51,547 nucleotides of DNA from positions 1 to 51,547 of the forward strand of contig JAFSJJ010000018.1 in assembly GCA_017439345.1 (NCBI GenBank), written 5' to 3'. The translations under genes and the position numbers were made by a program. The stretch is from Synergistaceae bacterium (GTDB taxonomy: Bacteria > Synergistota > Synergistia > Synergistales > Aminobacteriaceae). Each line of letters starts with the position of its first letter. Position 1 is the first letter of the stretch. This document shows, in pieces, positions 16,171 through 27,862 of the stretch. The notes beneath the pieces were generated by a model. The model saw only the letters and a list, made by a program, of their open reading frames with translations, was not told the origin of the DNA and did not search any database.

Positions 16171-16815
16171 ATGAAGAAGTTAATCGTTGCGTTTTTATTA
16201 GTCGTCCTTACAGCTGGTGCAGCTTTTGCAGGTGAGGGTTTTTACTGCTTACGTGAAAAGGCTATGTACGGAGATACTGCTTCCCAGTTCAAACTCGGTT
16301 ACATGTACGAGCACGGACTCGGAGTAGAGAGAGATGATGCAGAGGCTTTCAAGTGGTACTCAAAGGCAGCAAACTGCGGTCACCCCTGCGCACAGTATTT
16401 CATCGGCGTTATGTACAACGAGGGCAGAGGCGTTGAGAAAGATGATTTCATGGCAGCAAGATGGCTCAGACGCTCAGCAGTACGCGGAAACAAGAATGCT
16501 CAGTACTTATTCGGCAGAAAAGTTTTCTACGGAGAAGGAGTTATGCAGAACGAGACAGCAGGCTTAAAGTGGCTCAGAGCAGCAGCTTGCAAGGGACATT
16601 CTGAAGCTAAGAAATTCCTTGATGCCTATTACGCAGCCGAGCGGGCAAGAGAGAAAGAGATGCAGTTCATTTCTTCCGCTTGTGATCCTAAACCGGCACC
16701 CAGATTAGTGAAGGCTCGCAAGAGAGCAGGAACTAAGGCAGCAAGATTCCACAAAGCCAGAAAGGTCAGAAGAGTCAGAAGAGCAGCAAGACCTGCAGGC
16801 CCCTATTGCTGGTAA
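16171..16815 (+). CDS. exported Sel1-repeat protein with basic tail
   Basis: 214 aa from ATG 16171, chosen over an earlier in-frame ATG (16126) because TGGAGG stands ten bases upstream and the protein then opens with a clean signal peptide (MKKLIVAFLLVV... cleaved at AFA/GEG). The mature part has about three and a half Sel1/TPR-like helical repeats, e.g. AQYFIGVMYNEGRGVEKDD and SQFKLGYMYEHGLGVERDD, which usually mediate protein contacts. The last ~35 residues are very rich in Arg, Lys and Ala (KARKRAGTKAARFHKARKVR), unusual for this family, then end GPYCW. It could bind the anionic envelope. A strong terminator follows, so it is a single-gene unit. Confidence 0.85.
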   Translation: MKKLIVAFLLVVLTAGAAFAGEGFYCLREKAMYGDTASQFKLGYMYEHGLGVERDDAEAFKWYSKAANCGHPCAQYFIGVMYNEGRGVEKDDFMAARWLRRSAVRGNKNAQYLFGRKVFYGEGVMQNETAGLKWLRAAACKGHSEAKKFLDAYYAAERAREKEMQFISSACDPKPAPRLVKARKRAGTKAARFHKARKVRRVRRAARPAGPYCW

Positions 16816-16874
16816 GTCAAGTCATTTAATAACGAAATCACAAATTTAATCTTAATATTAATCAGGAAATTAAC

Positions 16875-16916
16875 GCCTCCCCGTGTGAGTTAGCTGCGAG
16901 GAGGCATTTTTTTTTT
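16875..16916 (+). terminator. intrinsic terminator after the Sel1 gene
   Basis: GCCTCCCCG and GCGAGGAGGC form a stem of about nine pairs with an 11-base loop, followed by ATTTTTTTTTT. The T run overlaps the stop codon of the convergent oxidoreductase gene. Confidence 0.85.
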
Positions 16917-18501
16917 ACGCTAAATACTTCTTCAACACAGTCCTTACAGCTCCTGGACCTGCGCTGAGTTCATGATAGAACTTCTCTACTTTGTCAGCTA
17001 ATCCTGCCTCATAAAGATTTACTCCGAAAATATTTGCGTTGCTAAGAATAGTCTTGAGTCCGTCTAACTGCTTTAACTCTGCCTGCAAGTTCTCAAGCAT
17101 AGGATCTGAACTCACTGCCATAGCCTCGCCCTTGTCGTCGACTCCTGATAGATAACGAAGCCACCCGGCCAAAGCAAGCGGTATTGCAACGAGTGATTTA
17201 ATATCAAGATTCTTGTCAGCTGCGTAACTCTTGAGCGTCTCACCGAATCTAACTGGAATCTTTTGCGATGTATCAGTTGCGATTCTCTGAGGAGTGTCAG
17301 GCAAAAATGCGTTCGGTAATCTCTCGCCGACAACTTCGTCAATGAATTTCTTAGGGTCAAGAATTTTGGGATCAGTTACAACCGGTAAGCCCTCTTTGTA
17401 GCCTATGAGTTCGACAAGTTTCTTGAGTTCAGGGTCGCCCATCTCGTCAGCAATTTTTGTGTAGCCCAGCATACAGCCGTAAACAGCAAGTGCAGTATGT
17501 AAAGGATTCAAGCAGGTTGTAACTTTCATGCGTTCTGTCTTATTAACAGTTTCTCTATCTGTCATGTAGACTCCGGCTTTCTCAAGGGCAGGCCTTCCGT
17601 TCGGGAAATTGTCTTCTATAACGAGATACTGAGGGGCTTCGGCATTCACAAACGGTGCAATATAAGTGTTGCGGTTCGTGATTACGGGACTCATGTTCTC
17701 GACTCCTAATGACTTGAGCTGCTCTTCGACTATCTCCGCAGGTCTGGGGGTTATCTTGTCTATCATGCTCCAAGGGAAGCTGACTTGAGACTCATCACTG
17801 AGCCATGAATAGAACTCTTTATCAACGAAGCCGTTATCAACCCATGCTTTTGCGACTTCAAGCACTGAATTTCTTAATTTCTCGCCGTTATGAGAACAGT
17901 TATCCATGCTGACGACTGCAATAGGCTTTGCTCCTGCCCTGAATCTTTCGAGTAATAACGAAGCTGTAACGCTCATTGCGTGTTTAGGTTTATCCGGGCC
18001 TGCCTTCATATCCTGAACTACAACAGGCATTAATTCGCCCTTCATGTCCCTGAGTGCATAGCCTTTCTCCGTAATCGTGTAGCTTATCATCTGAAGTGAA
18101 GGCTTTACGAAGATAGCGCGCAGTTTCTCCCATTCCTCAGAGTCAGAACTGTCTGCCCTGATTCCTTGAGCTATTGACGCAATAATATTTTTCTCAAGAT
18201 CACCTGATGCCCTGAGAGTTACCATGAGAGTCAAGTTATCGAACGGTTCATAAATCTTCTTGATTATCTCATAGTCAAAAGTTTCTGCCGCGATGATCCC
18301 CGTCTCAGCGAGTCCCTTGTCGAGTAAATCCTGCTGCAACGCTGCAATGAATCCACGAAAGATATTACCTGCTCCGAAGTGTACCCATGTAGGATTCTTT
18401 GCGGTTAAGTCCCTCATCTTGAGCTGGTCGTTCTTAGGGAGTCTTATTCCTGCCTTCTGCCACGCCTGGACATCAGCAAGACCTTTCAAGTTTAGCTGCA
18501 T
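16915..18501 (-). CDS. mannitol dehydrogenase-family oxidoreductase (fructuronate reductase-like)
   Basis: 528 aa. It has the polyol-dehydrogenase Rossmann start WVHFGAGNIFRGFIAAL around residue 36, SMDNCSHNGEKL near 200, and the conserved substrate-side segment KVTTCLNPLHTALAVYGCML with the catalytic-type Lys/Asn/His pattern. Family members reduce or oxidise fructuronate, tagaturonate, mannitol or related sugars with NAD(P). The length and GNIFRGF opening suit the UxuB-like group, but with no uronate genes around it the substrate is uncertain. A GGAGG site precedes the ATG. It is convergent with the Sel1 gene. Confidence 0.85.
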   Translation of the reverse strand: MQLNLKGLADVQAWQKAGIRLPKNDQLKMRDLTAKNPTWVHFGAGNIFRGFIAALQQDLLDKGLAETGIIAAETFDYEIIKKIYEPFDNLTLMVTLRASGDLEKNIIASIAQGIRADSSDSEEWEKLRAIFVKPSLQMISYTITEKGYALRDMKGELMPVVVQDMKAGPDKPKHAMSVTASLLLERFRAGAKPIAVVSMDNCSHNGEKLRNSVLEVAKAWVDNGFVDKEFYSWLSDESQVSFPWSMIDKITPRPAEIVEEQLKSLGVENMSPVITNRNTYIAPFVNAEAPQYLVIEDNFPNGRPALEKAGVYMTDRETVNKTERMKVTTCLNPLHTALAVYGCMLGYTKIADEMGDPELKKLVELIGYKEGLPVVTDPKILDPKKFIDEVVGERLPNAFLPDTPQRIATDTSQKIPVRFGETLKSYAADKNLDIKSLVAIPLALAGWLRYLSGVDDKGEAMAVSSDPMLENLQAELKQLDGLKTILSNANIFGVNLYEAGLADKVEKFYHELSAGPGAVRTVLKKYLA

Positions 18502-18587
18502 ATATAATTACCTCCTTGTGAAATGTGAAAGTGTAAAATATTCTATCAATAAATCGCGATTTATAAACATGAGGTGTTAATTCAATC

Positions 18588-19487
18588 TTGAATGAAATAT
18601 ATATATTCAACATTGCAAAGCTCGCAGTGAAGTCAATCATAAATACAGCGTCAATATATCCCAAGCCCGGATTAATCACGCCTCTTGATAACAATGCTCT
18701 TGACGGAGTTGATTATAACTGCCTGATAGATTCTGCGATGTCGTTATTCCAGTGCTTCATCAATCTTGCTTCAGCCGGTGCGGACACTGAGTCATTAAAG
18801 CCTATGGACGCATTCACTATTATGAAATCACCTGCTCAAATCGGAGTTAATGACGTATTAAGAGCTTCACGGGGCAAATTATCTCTCAAGGGTCATATAT
18901 TGCTTCTTGGCCTGTTGAGTGCTGCAGCTGGTCGTTTATTATCTCAAAAGCGAATCTTGACTCACGGAGCATTGACTCTTACTGCGTCATCGTTTGCTTC
19001 TGGATTAATTGAGCGCGAGTTATGGCCTCTTGAAGATCAACGTGGGACAAAAATTTTTTCTGACAGTGAAAGAGTCTATTTATCATATGGAATCGAAGGC
19101 TGCAGGGGTGAAGCTGAACACGGCTTCAAGATGACTCTCAAGGCAATAGAGTCACTACGAAGACTCAAAGCTACTCAAGGACAGTTAAATTTTCGCGAAC
19201 GATGTACCCAGACTCTAATAGATATAATCGCAGAGAATCAGGACTCGAGCCTCGCAGCTCACGGAGGCATTACGGAATTAATCAGAGTCCAGGACGAAGC
19301 AAAAAATATTATCGAGTCAGGAGGCATGTTATCACCTGAAGGAGTCGAGGCAATATTTAATATGGACAAGAGTCTGCGTTCTAGAGGCTCTTCACCGAGC
19401 GGGAGTGCTGTTATACTTTCAGGAGCGTTGTTTATTATGAGTCTTGCAGAATTGAAATTAACGCGTTCGGGCTATAATGAGAAGTAA
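18588..19487 (+). CDS. citG: CitG/MdcB-family triphosphoribosyl-dephospho-CoA synthase-like protein
   Basis: 299 aa from a TTG start supported by GAGGTG eleven bases upstream; the nearby ATG at 18592 is out of frame. Family motifs: YPKPGLITPLDNNALDGVDY at residues ~24-43, GEAEHGF near 165, and GSSPSGSAVILSGALF near the end. Enzymes of this family make 2'-(5''-triphosphoribosyl)-3'-dephospho-CoA, the precursor of the prosthetic group of citrate lyase or malonate decarboxylase. No lyase or decarboxylase subunit is present in this window, so the acceptor is unknown. It is followed by the PARG gene after 28 bases. Confidence 0.82.
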   Translation: MNEIYIFNIAKLAVKSIINTASIYPKPGLITPLDNNALDGVDYNCLIDSAMSLFQCFINLASAGADTESLKPMDAFTIMKSPAQIGVNDVLRASRGKLSLKGHILLLGLLSAAAGRLLSQKRILTHGALTLTASSFASGLIERELWPLEDQRGTKIFSDSERVYLSYGIEGCRGEAEHGFKMTLKAIESLRRLKATQGQLNFRERCTQTLIDIIAENQDSSLAAHGGITELIRVQDEAKNIIESGGMLSPEGVEAIFNMDKSLRSRGSSPSGSAVILSGALFIMSLAELKLTRSGYNEK

Positions 19488-19515
19488 ATTAACATGAAGG
19501 GAGCATCTTATTATT

Positions 19516-20352
19516 ATGAAGCCAAGTAAATATGAATTAAGCCAAGCATTTGAAGATACACGAAATTTTTTCAGTGAAGATAAATTCTTGAGCGAGTCAA
19601 TTAAATACAGCGTAGAACACACAAGATTTTACGAGTCAAATTTTTCACCGGAGAACGAGGCCGACTCAGAGTCAAATAAAGAAGGCTTAATCGATGTCGT
19701 CAAAGCTAGGACTCTGAAGACAGCTTTAGACTTAGGCAAAAGATTCCCTGACAAGAAAATTTGCGTCCTGAATTTCGCAGCTCCTACGAAACCAGGCGGA
19801 GGAGTCTGGGGAGGCAGTGCAGCTCAAGAAGAGAGTCTCTGCAGGTCTTCTACTTTGTATCCGACTCTTAATAATGACTCAATGAAAGAAGCATATTACT
19901 CCCCGAATAAAGCGCACTATCATTTTCACGGCTGGGACTCGTGCATATATTCTCCTGATGTAGTAATCTGCAAAGATGACGATGATTATATCCCTGCAAG
20001 ATTATCACCTGAAGAATTCTTAAAGATTGACGTTGTAACCTGTGCTGCTCCTCATATTCATATTAGGCGCGGAGAAAGTATAGAAGATGACAAGTTATTT
20101 AATATTCACGTCAAGCGCGCAAGAAATATTTTGAGAATAGCTGCATATAATCACGTTGATATTTTTATTTCAGGAGCATTTGGCTGCGGAGCTTTTCATA
20201 ATGATCCTGAAATAGTCGCCCGTGCATGGCATGAAGTCCTGAACACGTACCGCAGAAAATTTTATCTCACTGTATTTGCTGTCATGAGTTATAAATCTTC
20301 ACCTAATAACTTTGATATATTTAATCATGAATTCATGAACGAAAAGTTATAA
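19516..20352 (+). CDS. bacterial-type poly(ADP-ribose) glycohydrolase (TIGR02452 macrodomain)
   Basis: 278 aa. The PARG signature is complete: PTKPGGGVWGGSAAQEESL (residues ~91-109) supplies the glycine-rich loop and catalytic Glu pair, followed by CRSSTLYPTL; FISGAFGCGAFHNDP near 220 and a final VFAVMSYKS complete the macrodomain. Such enzymes remove ADP-ribose from proteins or hydrolyse ADP-ribose polymers. No ADP-ribosyltransferase lies in the window, so the target is unknown. A GGGAG site precedes the start. It probably forms one transcript with the CitG-like gene upstream and thrC downstream. Confidence 0.88.
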   Translation: MKPSKYELSQAFEDTRNFFSEDKFLSESIKYSVEHTRFYESNFSPENEADSESNKEGLIDVVKARTLKTALDLGKRFPDKKICVLNFAAPTKPGGGVWGGSAAQEESLCRSSTLYPTLNNDSMKEAYYSPNKAHYHFHGWDSCIYSPDVVICKDDDDYIPARLSPEEFLKIDVVTCAAPHIHIRRGESIEDDKLFNIHVKRARNILRIAAYNHVDIFISGAFGCGAFHNDPEIVARAWHEVLNTYRRKFYLTVFAVMSYKSSPNNFDIFNHEFMNEKL

Positions 20353-20396
20353 TGTTACGAGTTAATTAATACTAAATCAGGAGGCAGAAATTTATC

Positions 20397-21440
20397 ATGG
20401 GAGTATTAAAGCATTACCGTGAACTCTTACCCGTTACGGACTCGACTCCTAACGTCAATCTTGAAGAAGGAATGACTCCGTTAATATATTTACCAAGAGT
20501 CAGCGAAAGATTAGGAATTAAATTATATGGCAAGTTCGAGGGCTGCAACCCTTCAGGTTCGTTCAAGGATCGCGGCATGGTCTTAGCTGTAGCAAAGGCT
20601 CTTGAGGAAGGCAAACGCGCTGTAATCTGTGCTTCAACGGGCAACACTTCGGCATCGGCTGCTGCATATGCTGCTTCACAGGGTATACCTTGCTTTGTGT
20701 TGTTACCGGCAGGCAAAGTAGCTCTCGGAAAACTTGCTCAAGCATTAATGTACGGTGCAAAAGTTATCGCGGTCAAAGGCAATTTTGATCGTGCATTGGA
20801 ACTCGCTCGCGAGGGTGCAGAGAAAACCGGCTGTGCAATGGTCAACTCGGTGAATCCATATAGATTAATCGGTCAGCGTTCGGGGGCATGGGAAATTTGC
20901 GACGTGTTAGGCAAGGCTCCGGACTGGCACGCTATACCGGTAGGCAACGCAGGAAATATTTCAGCATACTGGGCAGGTTATAACGAGTATCACAAGCTCG
21001 GCAAGATTAATTCTCTCCCGAGAATGATGGGCTTTCAGGCAGAAGGAGCAGCTCCCCTCGTGAATAATAAGCCTTGTCCGAACCCTGAGACCATAGCAAC
21101 GGCAATAAGAATCGGAAATCCTGTAAGTGCTCATTTGGCTCGTGCTGCAGTAAGTGAGTCTAACGGCGAATTTAACTCAGTCAGTGATGAGGAAATATTA
21201 CACGCTCAGAGAATATTAGCTTCAGAAGGAGGAGTCTTCGCTGAACCTGCATCATGTGCTCCGTTAGCTGGATTGATTAAGCTCAAGGGACTCGGTAAGC
21301 TCCCGGAGAATATAACAGTAACGATGATTTTGACCGGTAACGGACTCAAAGATCCCGATACAGCTATGAGTCAAGTAGGCAGTCCGATAGAAATTAATGA
21401 TAATCTCGAAGACTTAATGAGAGTGTTAGAATGCCGTTAG
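20397..21440 (+). CDS. thrC: threonine synthase
   Basis: 347 aa, a short class of threonine synthase. It converts O-phosphohomoserine to threonine with PLP. The cofactor Lys is K57 in [24 protein letters not shown] (~80-93) binds the substrate phosphate and [14 protein letters not shown] binds PLP. AGGAGG precedes the start. It overlaps thrB by ten bases, so the last two steps of threonine synthesis are translationally coupled. Confidence 0.96.
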   Translation: MGVLKHYRELLPVTDSTPNVNLEEGMTPLIYLPRVSERLGIKLYGKFEGCNPSGSFKDRGMVLAVAKALEEGKRAVICASTGNTSASAAAYAASQGIPCFVLLPAGKVALGKLAQALMYGAKVIAVKGNFDRALELAREGAEKTGCAMVNSVNPYRLIGQRSGAWEICDVLGKAPDWHAIPVGNAGNISAYWAGYNEYHKLGKINSLPRMMGFQAEGAAPLVNNKPCPNPETIATAIRIGNPVSAHLARAAVSESNGEFNSVSDEEILHAQRILASEGGVFAEPASCAPLAGLIKLKGLGKLPENITVTMILTGNGLKDPDTAMSQVGSPIEINDNLEDLMRVLECR

Positions 21441-22348
21441 TAAGTCTTAAAGTTCCCGCTACGACTGCAAATTTAGGCTCAGGCTTTGACACTATGGGAA
21501 TGGCCTTAAGTCTCTATAATATTTTCACGGTTAAAGAATTATTACCAGAAGGCGAATACACCTGCGAGATCTCAGGCGAAGGAGTCGATGAACTCAAGGA
21601 AGCGAGAAAAAATATGCTCGTAACAAGTTATATACGTGCCTGCAAAGAATGGAATTTACCGGTTAAAGGCTTTGCTTTCGAGTCGTGTAATGCTGTGCCT
21701 TTAAATCGAGGCTTGGGCAGTTCGTCAACAGCAGTAGTTGCAGGAGTAGTTCTTGCTGATTATCTATCAGGTTCAAATTTTCCTGAGTCTGAATTATTAC
21801 GGGTCATGACTTTCATAGAAGGACACCCTGATAACGTCGTGCCGTGCTATACAGGAGGGATGACTGTCTCATGCTGGGACGGAGAGTCTTTGCGATATGT
21901 CAAGCTGCCTGCGTTACCTGATGACTTGAATGTTATTGCCGCTGTTCCTGACTTTGAAGTTCACACTGAAGATGCCCGAAAGATTTTACCTGAAAGCGTG
22001 CCGTTCAAAGATGCAGTGTTTAACGTGTCTCATGCGAGTATATTATGTGCTGCGTGGGCAATGGGACGCTGGGATTTGCTTCACGTAGGCATGGAGGACA
22101 GACTCCATCAGGCTCACAGGGCGAAATTATTTCCAGGTTCAACAGGAGAAAAATTTTTGAACGAGATAGCTTCTCACCCGGATTGCGTTGCTACGGCTAT
22201 ATCAGGTTCAGGGCCTACGATGATTGCAATAGTTCACGGTAAAGCGGGCAAGTTGTCTCAAGCAATGTGCAAAATTTTCACTGACGGAGGAGCAGCTTCA
22301 CATTTCTTTGTATTAAACTGCTCGTCATCTGGAGTCGTAATCGAGTAA
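21431..22348 (+). CDS. thrB: homoserine kinase
   Basis: 305 aa GHMP kinase. It phosphorylates homoserine to give the substrate of ThrC. Motif 1 [15 protein letters not shown] is at the N-terminus, the ATP-binding [14 protein letters not shown] at residues 92-105, and motif 3 [12 protein letters not shown] near 255. It starts ten bases inside thrC. An inverted repeat acting as a terminator follows its stop. Confidence 0.96.
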   Translation: MPLVSLKVPATTANLGSGFDTMGMALSLYNIFTVKELLPEGEYTCEISGEGVDELKEARKNMLVTSYIRACKEWNLPVKGFAFESCNAVPLNRGLGSSSTAVVAGVVLADYLSGSNFPESELLRVMTFIEGHPDNVVPCYTGGMTVSCWDGESLRYVKLPALPDDLNVIAAVPDFEVHTEDARKILPESVPFKDAVFNVSHASILCAAWAMGRWDLLHVGMEDRLHQAHRAKLFPGSTGEKFLNEIASHPDCVATAISGSGPTMIAIVHGKAGKLSQAMCKIFTDGGAASHFFVLNCSSSGVVIE

Positions 22349-22377
22349 AAATAAAGTCCCTGAGTTAATCGGGGACT
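22347..22377. terminator. bidirectional terminator between thrB and a convergent gene
   Basis: AGTCCC and GGGACT (22355-22360, 22372-22377) can pair. On the minus strand the stem is followed by TTATTTTTA, a good terminator for the exported protein gene at 22393. On the plus strand the tail is CTTGTTAATT, which is weaker. Confidence 0.6.
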
Positions 22378-22392
22378 CTTGTTAATTGTTAA

Positions 22393-22932
22393 TTATTTAT
22401 CCCATTTGTCAGACTTGTATATAATCTGAATGAATCTTTGGCTTAGTGAAGTACCGGGAAACTTTTTAGACGCGTCAGGGTTGTAAGTCAGCGTTATAGT
22501 CGTATATCTGTCAGGAGTCCAGACGTTCTGCATGATTAATTTTTTGTTATTCCGTCTGTTGAGAGTCGGTGTCTCGTGTCCTGAGCCGAAAGCCTTATTA
22601 AAGCTCTTCTGAAGGTTGACATAAAATTTTGCGTCCTTCTCAGAGTCACCCATGCTTTGAAGATATGCTGCTTTAGTCTTGAGAATTTTATTCTTGTAAA
22701 AGCCAAATACGAACGTTGCAGGATAGCCTTCAAACATTCCTTCCATAGTTAGAGACTCTTTGCGGGGTGTGATGACTCTTGCGCCGCTGTTAGTCATTCG
22801 CTTTTGAGTCCGTGCGTAGTTATGTCCAAACGGTAAAGACATAAAGGCATCAGAACTGTTAGAGACTGCAAAGGCTTCACGTGAAGAAGTTAATGTTAAT
22901 GCGAATAATAATGCGAACAAAAATTTTTTCAT
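22393..22932 (-). CDS. exported protein of unknown function
   Basis: 179 aa. I do not recognise a family. It has a clear signal peptide (KKFLFALLFALTLTSSREAFA, cleaved near AFA/VSN). The mature protein looks like a small alpha/beta fold with alternating strands (ATFVFGFYKNKILKTKAAYL, TTITLTYNPD, RFIQIIYKSDKWDK) and no Cys. It is last in an operon with HicAB and another exported unknown, starting two bases after the HicB stop. Confidence 0.75.
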   Translation of the reverse strand: MKKFLFALLFALTLTSSREAFAVSNSSDAFMSLPFGHNYARTQKRMTNSGARVITPRKESLTMEGMFEGYPATFVFGFYKNKILKTKAAYLQSMGDSEKDAKFYVNLQKSFNKAFGSGHETPTLNRRNNKKLIMQNVWTPDRYTTITLTYNPDASKKFPGTSLSQRFIQIIYKSDKWDK

Positions 22933-22934
22933 GA

Positions 22935-23144
22935 TTATGCGTTCACCAGCTTCCCTGAAGGTTCAGGAATTTCACGGCCAAGAAGTTTAGCTGTCTCGAT
23001 CCACTCTGAGATTATAACGCCTGAATTTCTGAGTGCCTCTTCCGGAGTGCTGCCGTCAGCCATACAGCCTGCAAGCTCTGGAACTTCTGCGATGAATTTA
23101 TTGTCTTCGTCTGACCAGTATATAATTCTCTCGTATTTATCCAT
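22935..23144 (-). CDS. hicB: HicB-family antitoxin
   Basis: 69 aa. It matches the partial RNase-H-like HicB fold: a YERIIYWSDEDNKFIAEVPE strand pair, then LAGCMADGSTPEEALRN and an amphipathic helix ISEWIETAKLLG. There is no C-terminal DNA-binding domain, so autoregulation would need another factor. It follows hicA after 19 bases, the canonical hicA-hicB order. It neutralises the HicA ribonuclease by binding it. An AGGAGCG site precedes the start. Confidence 0.85.
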   Translation of the reverse strand: MDKYERIIYWSDEDNKFIAEVPELAGCMADGSTPEEALRNSGVIISEWIETAKLLGREIPEPSGKLVNA

Positions 23145-23163
23145 AATAATTAACGCTCCTGTC

Positions 23164-23412
23164 TTAAATGCTCAAGTTATATTTAGTGATAATCTTTCTC
23201 ACCTGTTTAACTTGATATGATTTTGCCTTGCTGTTATCTTCCTGAATGTTGATAATTTCTTCAATGCCTTCACGCCAATAAATATAATGACTGCCGTTTA
23301 TGCGATATTGAAAGCCGAGAGACTCAAGAAGTTTTCTCAAGTCAGTAAACGCTATATTGTTGTCCCTCAAGCCGTTTAACACTGCATAGAAAATTTTTAT
23401 TGCAGAAGTCAT
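23164..23412 (-). CDS. hicA: HicA-family mRNA interferase toxin
   Basis: 82 aa. It matches the HicA double-stranded-RNA-binding-like fold: FTDLRKLLESLGFQYRINGS, then the catalytic His in GSHYIYWREG (~residue 42), then NIQEDNSKAKSYQVKQVRKI. HicA toxins cleave mRNA when released from HicB. The start codon directly abuts the stop of the upstream exported-protein gene with no gap, so its translation is coupled to that gene and it lacks its own promoter here. Confidence 0.85.
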   Translation of the reverse strand: MTSAIKIFYAVLNGLRDNNIAFTDLRKLLESLGFQYRINGSHYIYWREGIEEIINIQEDNSKAKSYQVKQVRKIITKYNLSI

Positions 23413-23763
23413 TTAGAACTCCCACTCAAGATAACTTGCTGCCCTTGCCTCGTTGCCGCTGCCTTCAGTGAAGAACGCCTTATATCTCCGTGATGAGTGC
23501 CGCTTGATTTTGCCCTTCATGAGTTCTGCTCTGGCTACGACTCTGTGATGTCTGTCAAGAAATAACATGCTGCCCCCGAAAGTTATATTATATTTTGTCC
23601 TGTTGCTGATTGTCAGGGTAACGCTGTCGAAAGTATATTTTACGTTCGAGAATGAGAGTCCCTTCTTGCCCCTGACTGCTCCTTCTCTGATAAAAGCATG
23701 ACTCACACCTGCAAGAGCTAATATAACTGCAAGAATAATAATGAATCTAAATGCCCGTTTCAT
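23413..23763 (-). CDS. small exported or membrane-anchored protein of unknown function
   Basis: 116 aa, family not recognised. The N-terminal hydrophobic stretch (FRFIIILAVILALAGVSHAF) is a signal peptide or anchor. The rest is basic and predicted beta-rich (VTLTISNRTKYNITFGGSML), similar in feel to small immunoglobulin-like periplasmic domains. It is first in the operon that continues into hicA without any intergenic base. It is divergent from the precorrin-2 dehydrogenase-like gene. Confidence 0.7.
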   Translation of the reverse strand: MKRAFRFIIILAVILALAGVSHAFIREGAVRGKKGLSFSNVKYTFDSVTLTISNRTKYNITFGGSMLFLDRHHRVVARAELMKGKIKRHSSRRYKAFFTEGSGNEARAASYLEWEF

Positions 23764-23824
23764 ATTTGAATCACTCCCTGTGAAAATTTTATTAATGATA
23801 GCATTCTAATTTAAATTAAAGAAA

Positions 23825-24310
23825 GTGTGTGAAAATTTGCGTTATCCGTATTTCCCGTTAATGATAAATCTTGAGTCACGTCAAGTCTTAATCATCGGTG
23901 GCGGTCATGTTGCTTCAAGACGTGCTGAGACTTTAATCAGGTGCGGTGCAGTCGTTAAAGCAGTGAGTCCGGAGTTCATTGCTTCGTTTCCCGTTGAGGC
24001 TCAAAAAGTTTGCAGGGAGTTCAAGGAGTCTGACGTAAATAATGATTTCGCGTTGATATTAGCTGCAAGTGATAAGCGTGAAGTGAATCATGAAGTCTAT
24101 GAACTTGCCAGGAGTCTTAATATTCCCGTTAATGTCTGTGACTCTCAGAGCGAGTGCGATTTTTTCTTTCCGTCATTGATTAATTACGGCTGCATATCTG
24201 CAAGTGTCAGCAGTGCGGGGACATCAAGCAAATTGACTCATAAGTTATCTAATCGGCTGCGTGAGGTCTGGTCTTTATGGGTAAACGAATTTTTTACGCT
24301 GAATGACTGA
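23825..24310 (+). CDS. precorrin-2 dehydrogenase-like (siroheme synthase N-terminal) protein
   Basis: 161 aa from GTG 23825; a TTG at 23837 is equally possible, and both keep the conserved RYPYFPLMINLESRQVLIIG opening. The NAD-binding GGGHVASRRAETL loop (~residue 25) and the NVCDSQSECDFFFPSLI segment identify the CysG_N/Met8 family, which oxidises precorrin-2 to sirohydrochlorin for siroheme or cobalamin. It is shorter than full-length family members (usually about 200 aa or more): the C-terminal helical part is cut after KLTHKLSNRLREVWSLW, so full dehydrogenase activity is not certain. No other tetrapyrrole gene is in the window. Confidence 0.8.
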   Translation: MCENLRYPYFPLMINLESRQVLIIGGGHVASRRAETLIRCGAVVKAVSPEFIASFPVEAQKVCREFKESDVNNDFALILAASDKREVNHEVYELARSLNIPVNVCDSQSECDFFFPSLINYGCISASVSSAGTSSKLTHKLSNRLREVWSLWVNEFFTLND

Positions 24311-24322
24311 TTAACGCTGTGT

Positions 24323-24328
24323 TATAAT
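24323..24328 (+). promoter_or_regulatory. extended -10 candidate (upstream copy)
   Basis: TGTTATAAT: an extended -10 element just after the precorrin-2 dehydrogenase-like gene, possibly serving the M23 peptidase-pyrG operon. The -35 region is poor. Confidence 0.35.
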
Positions 24329-24385
24329 AGCCGCATTTATAATATTAACAGTGAATTAAGTATTTTGGGCGATAAAGGCTTATGC

Positions 24386-24391
24386 TATAAT
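24386..24391 (+). promoter_or_regulatory. extended -10 candidate (downstream copy)
   Basis: TGCTATAAT: a second extended -10 element about 116 bases upstream of the TTG start of the peptidase gene. No strong -35 is visible. It is the likelier promoter of the two because of proximity. Confidence 0.45.
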
Positions 24392-24501
24392 GCTTACCAT
24401 TCACATATTAAATTAAAAATTTAGAATGCATCTTAAAATTTAACGTGTCGCACTCATTGGCTTTAATATATATTTGCGCGGCAGGTCGGGAGGAATATTT
24501 T

Positions 24502-27832
<3,331 letters not shown>

Positions 27833-27862
27833 TATAAGACTAAGGAGGTTTATATTATTCTC

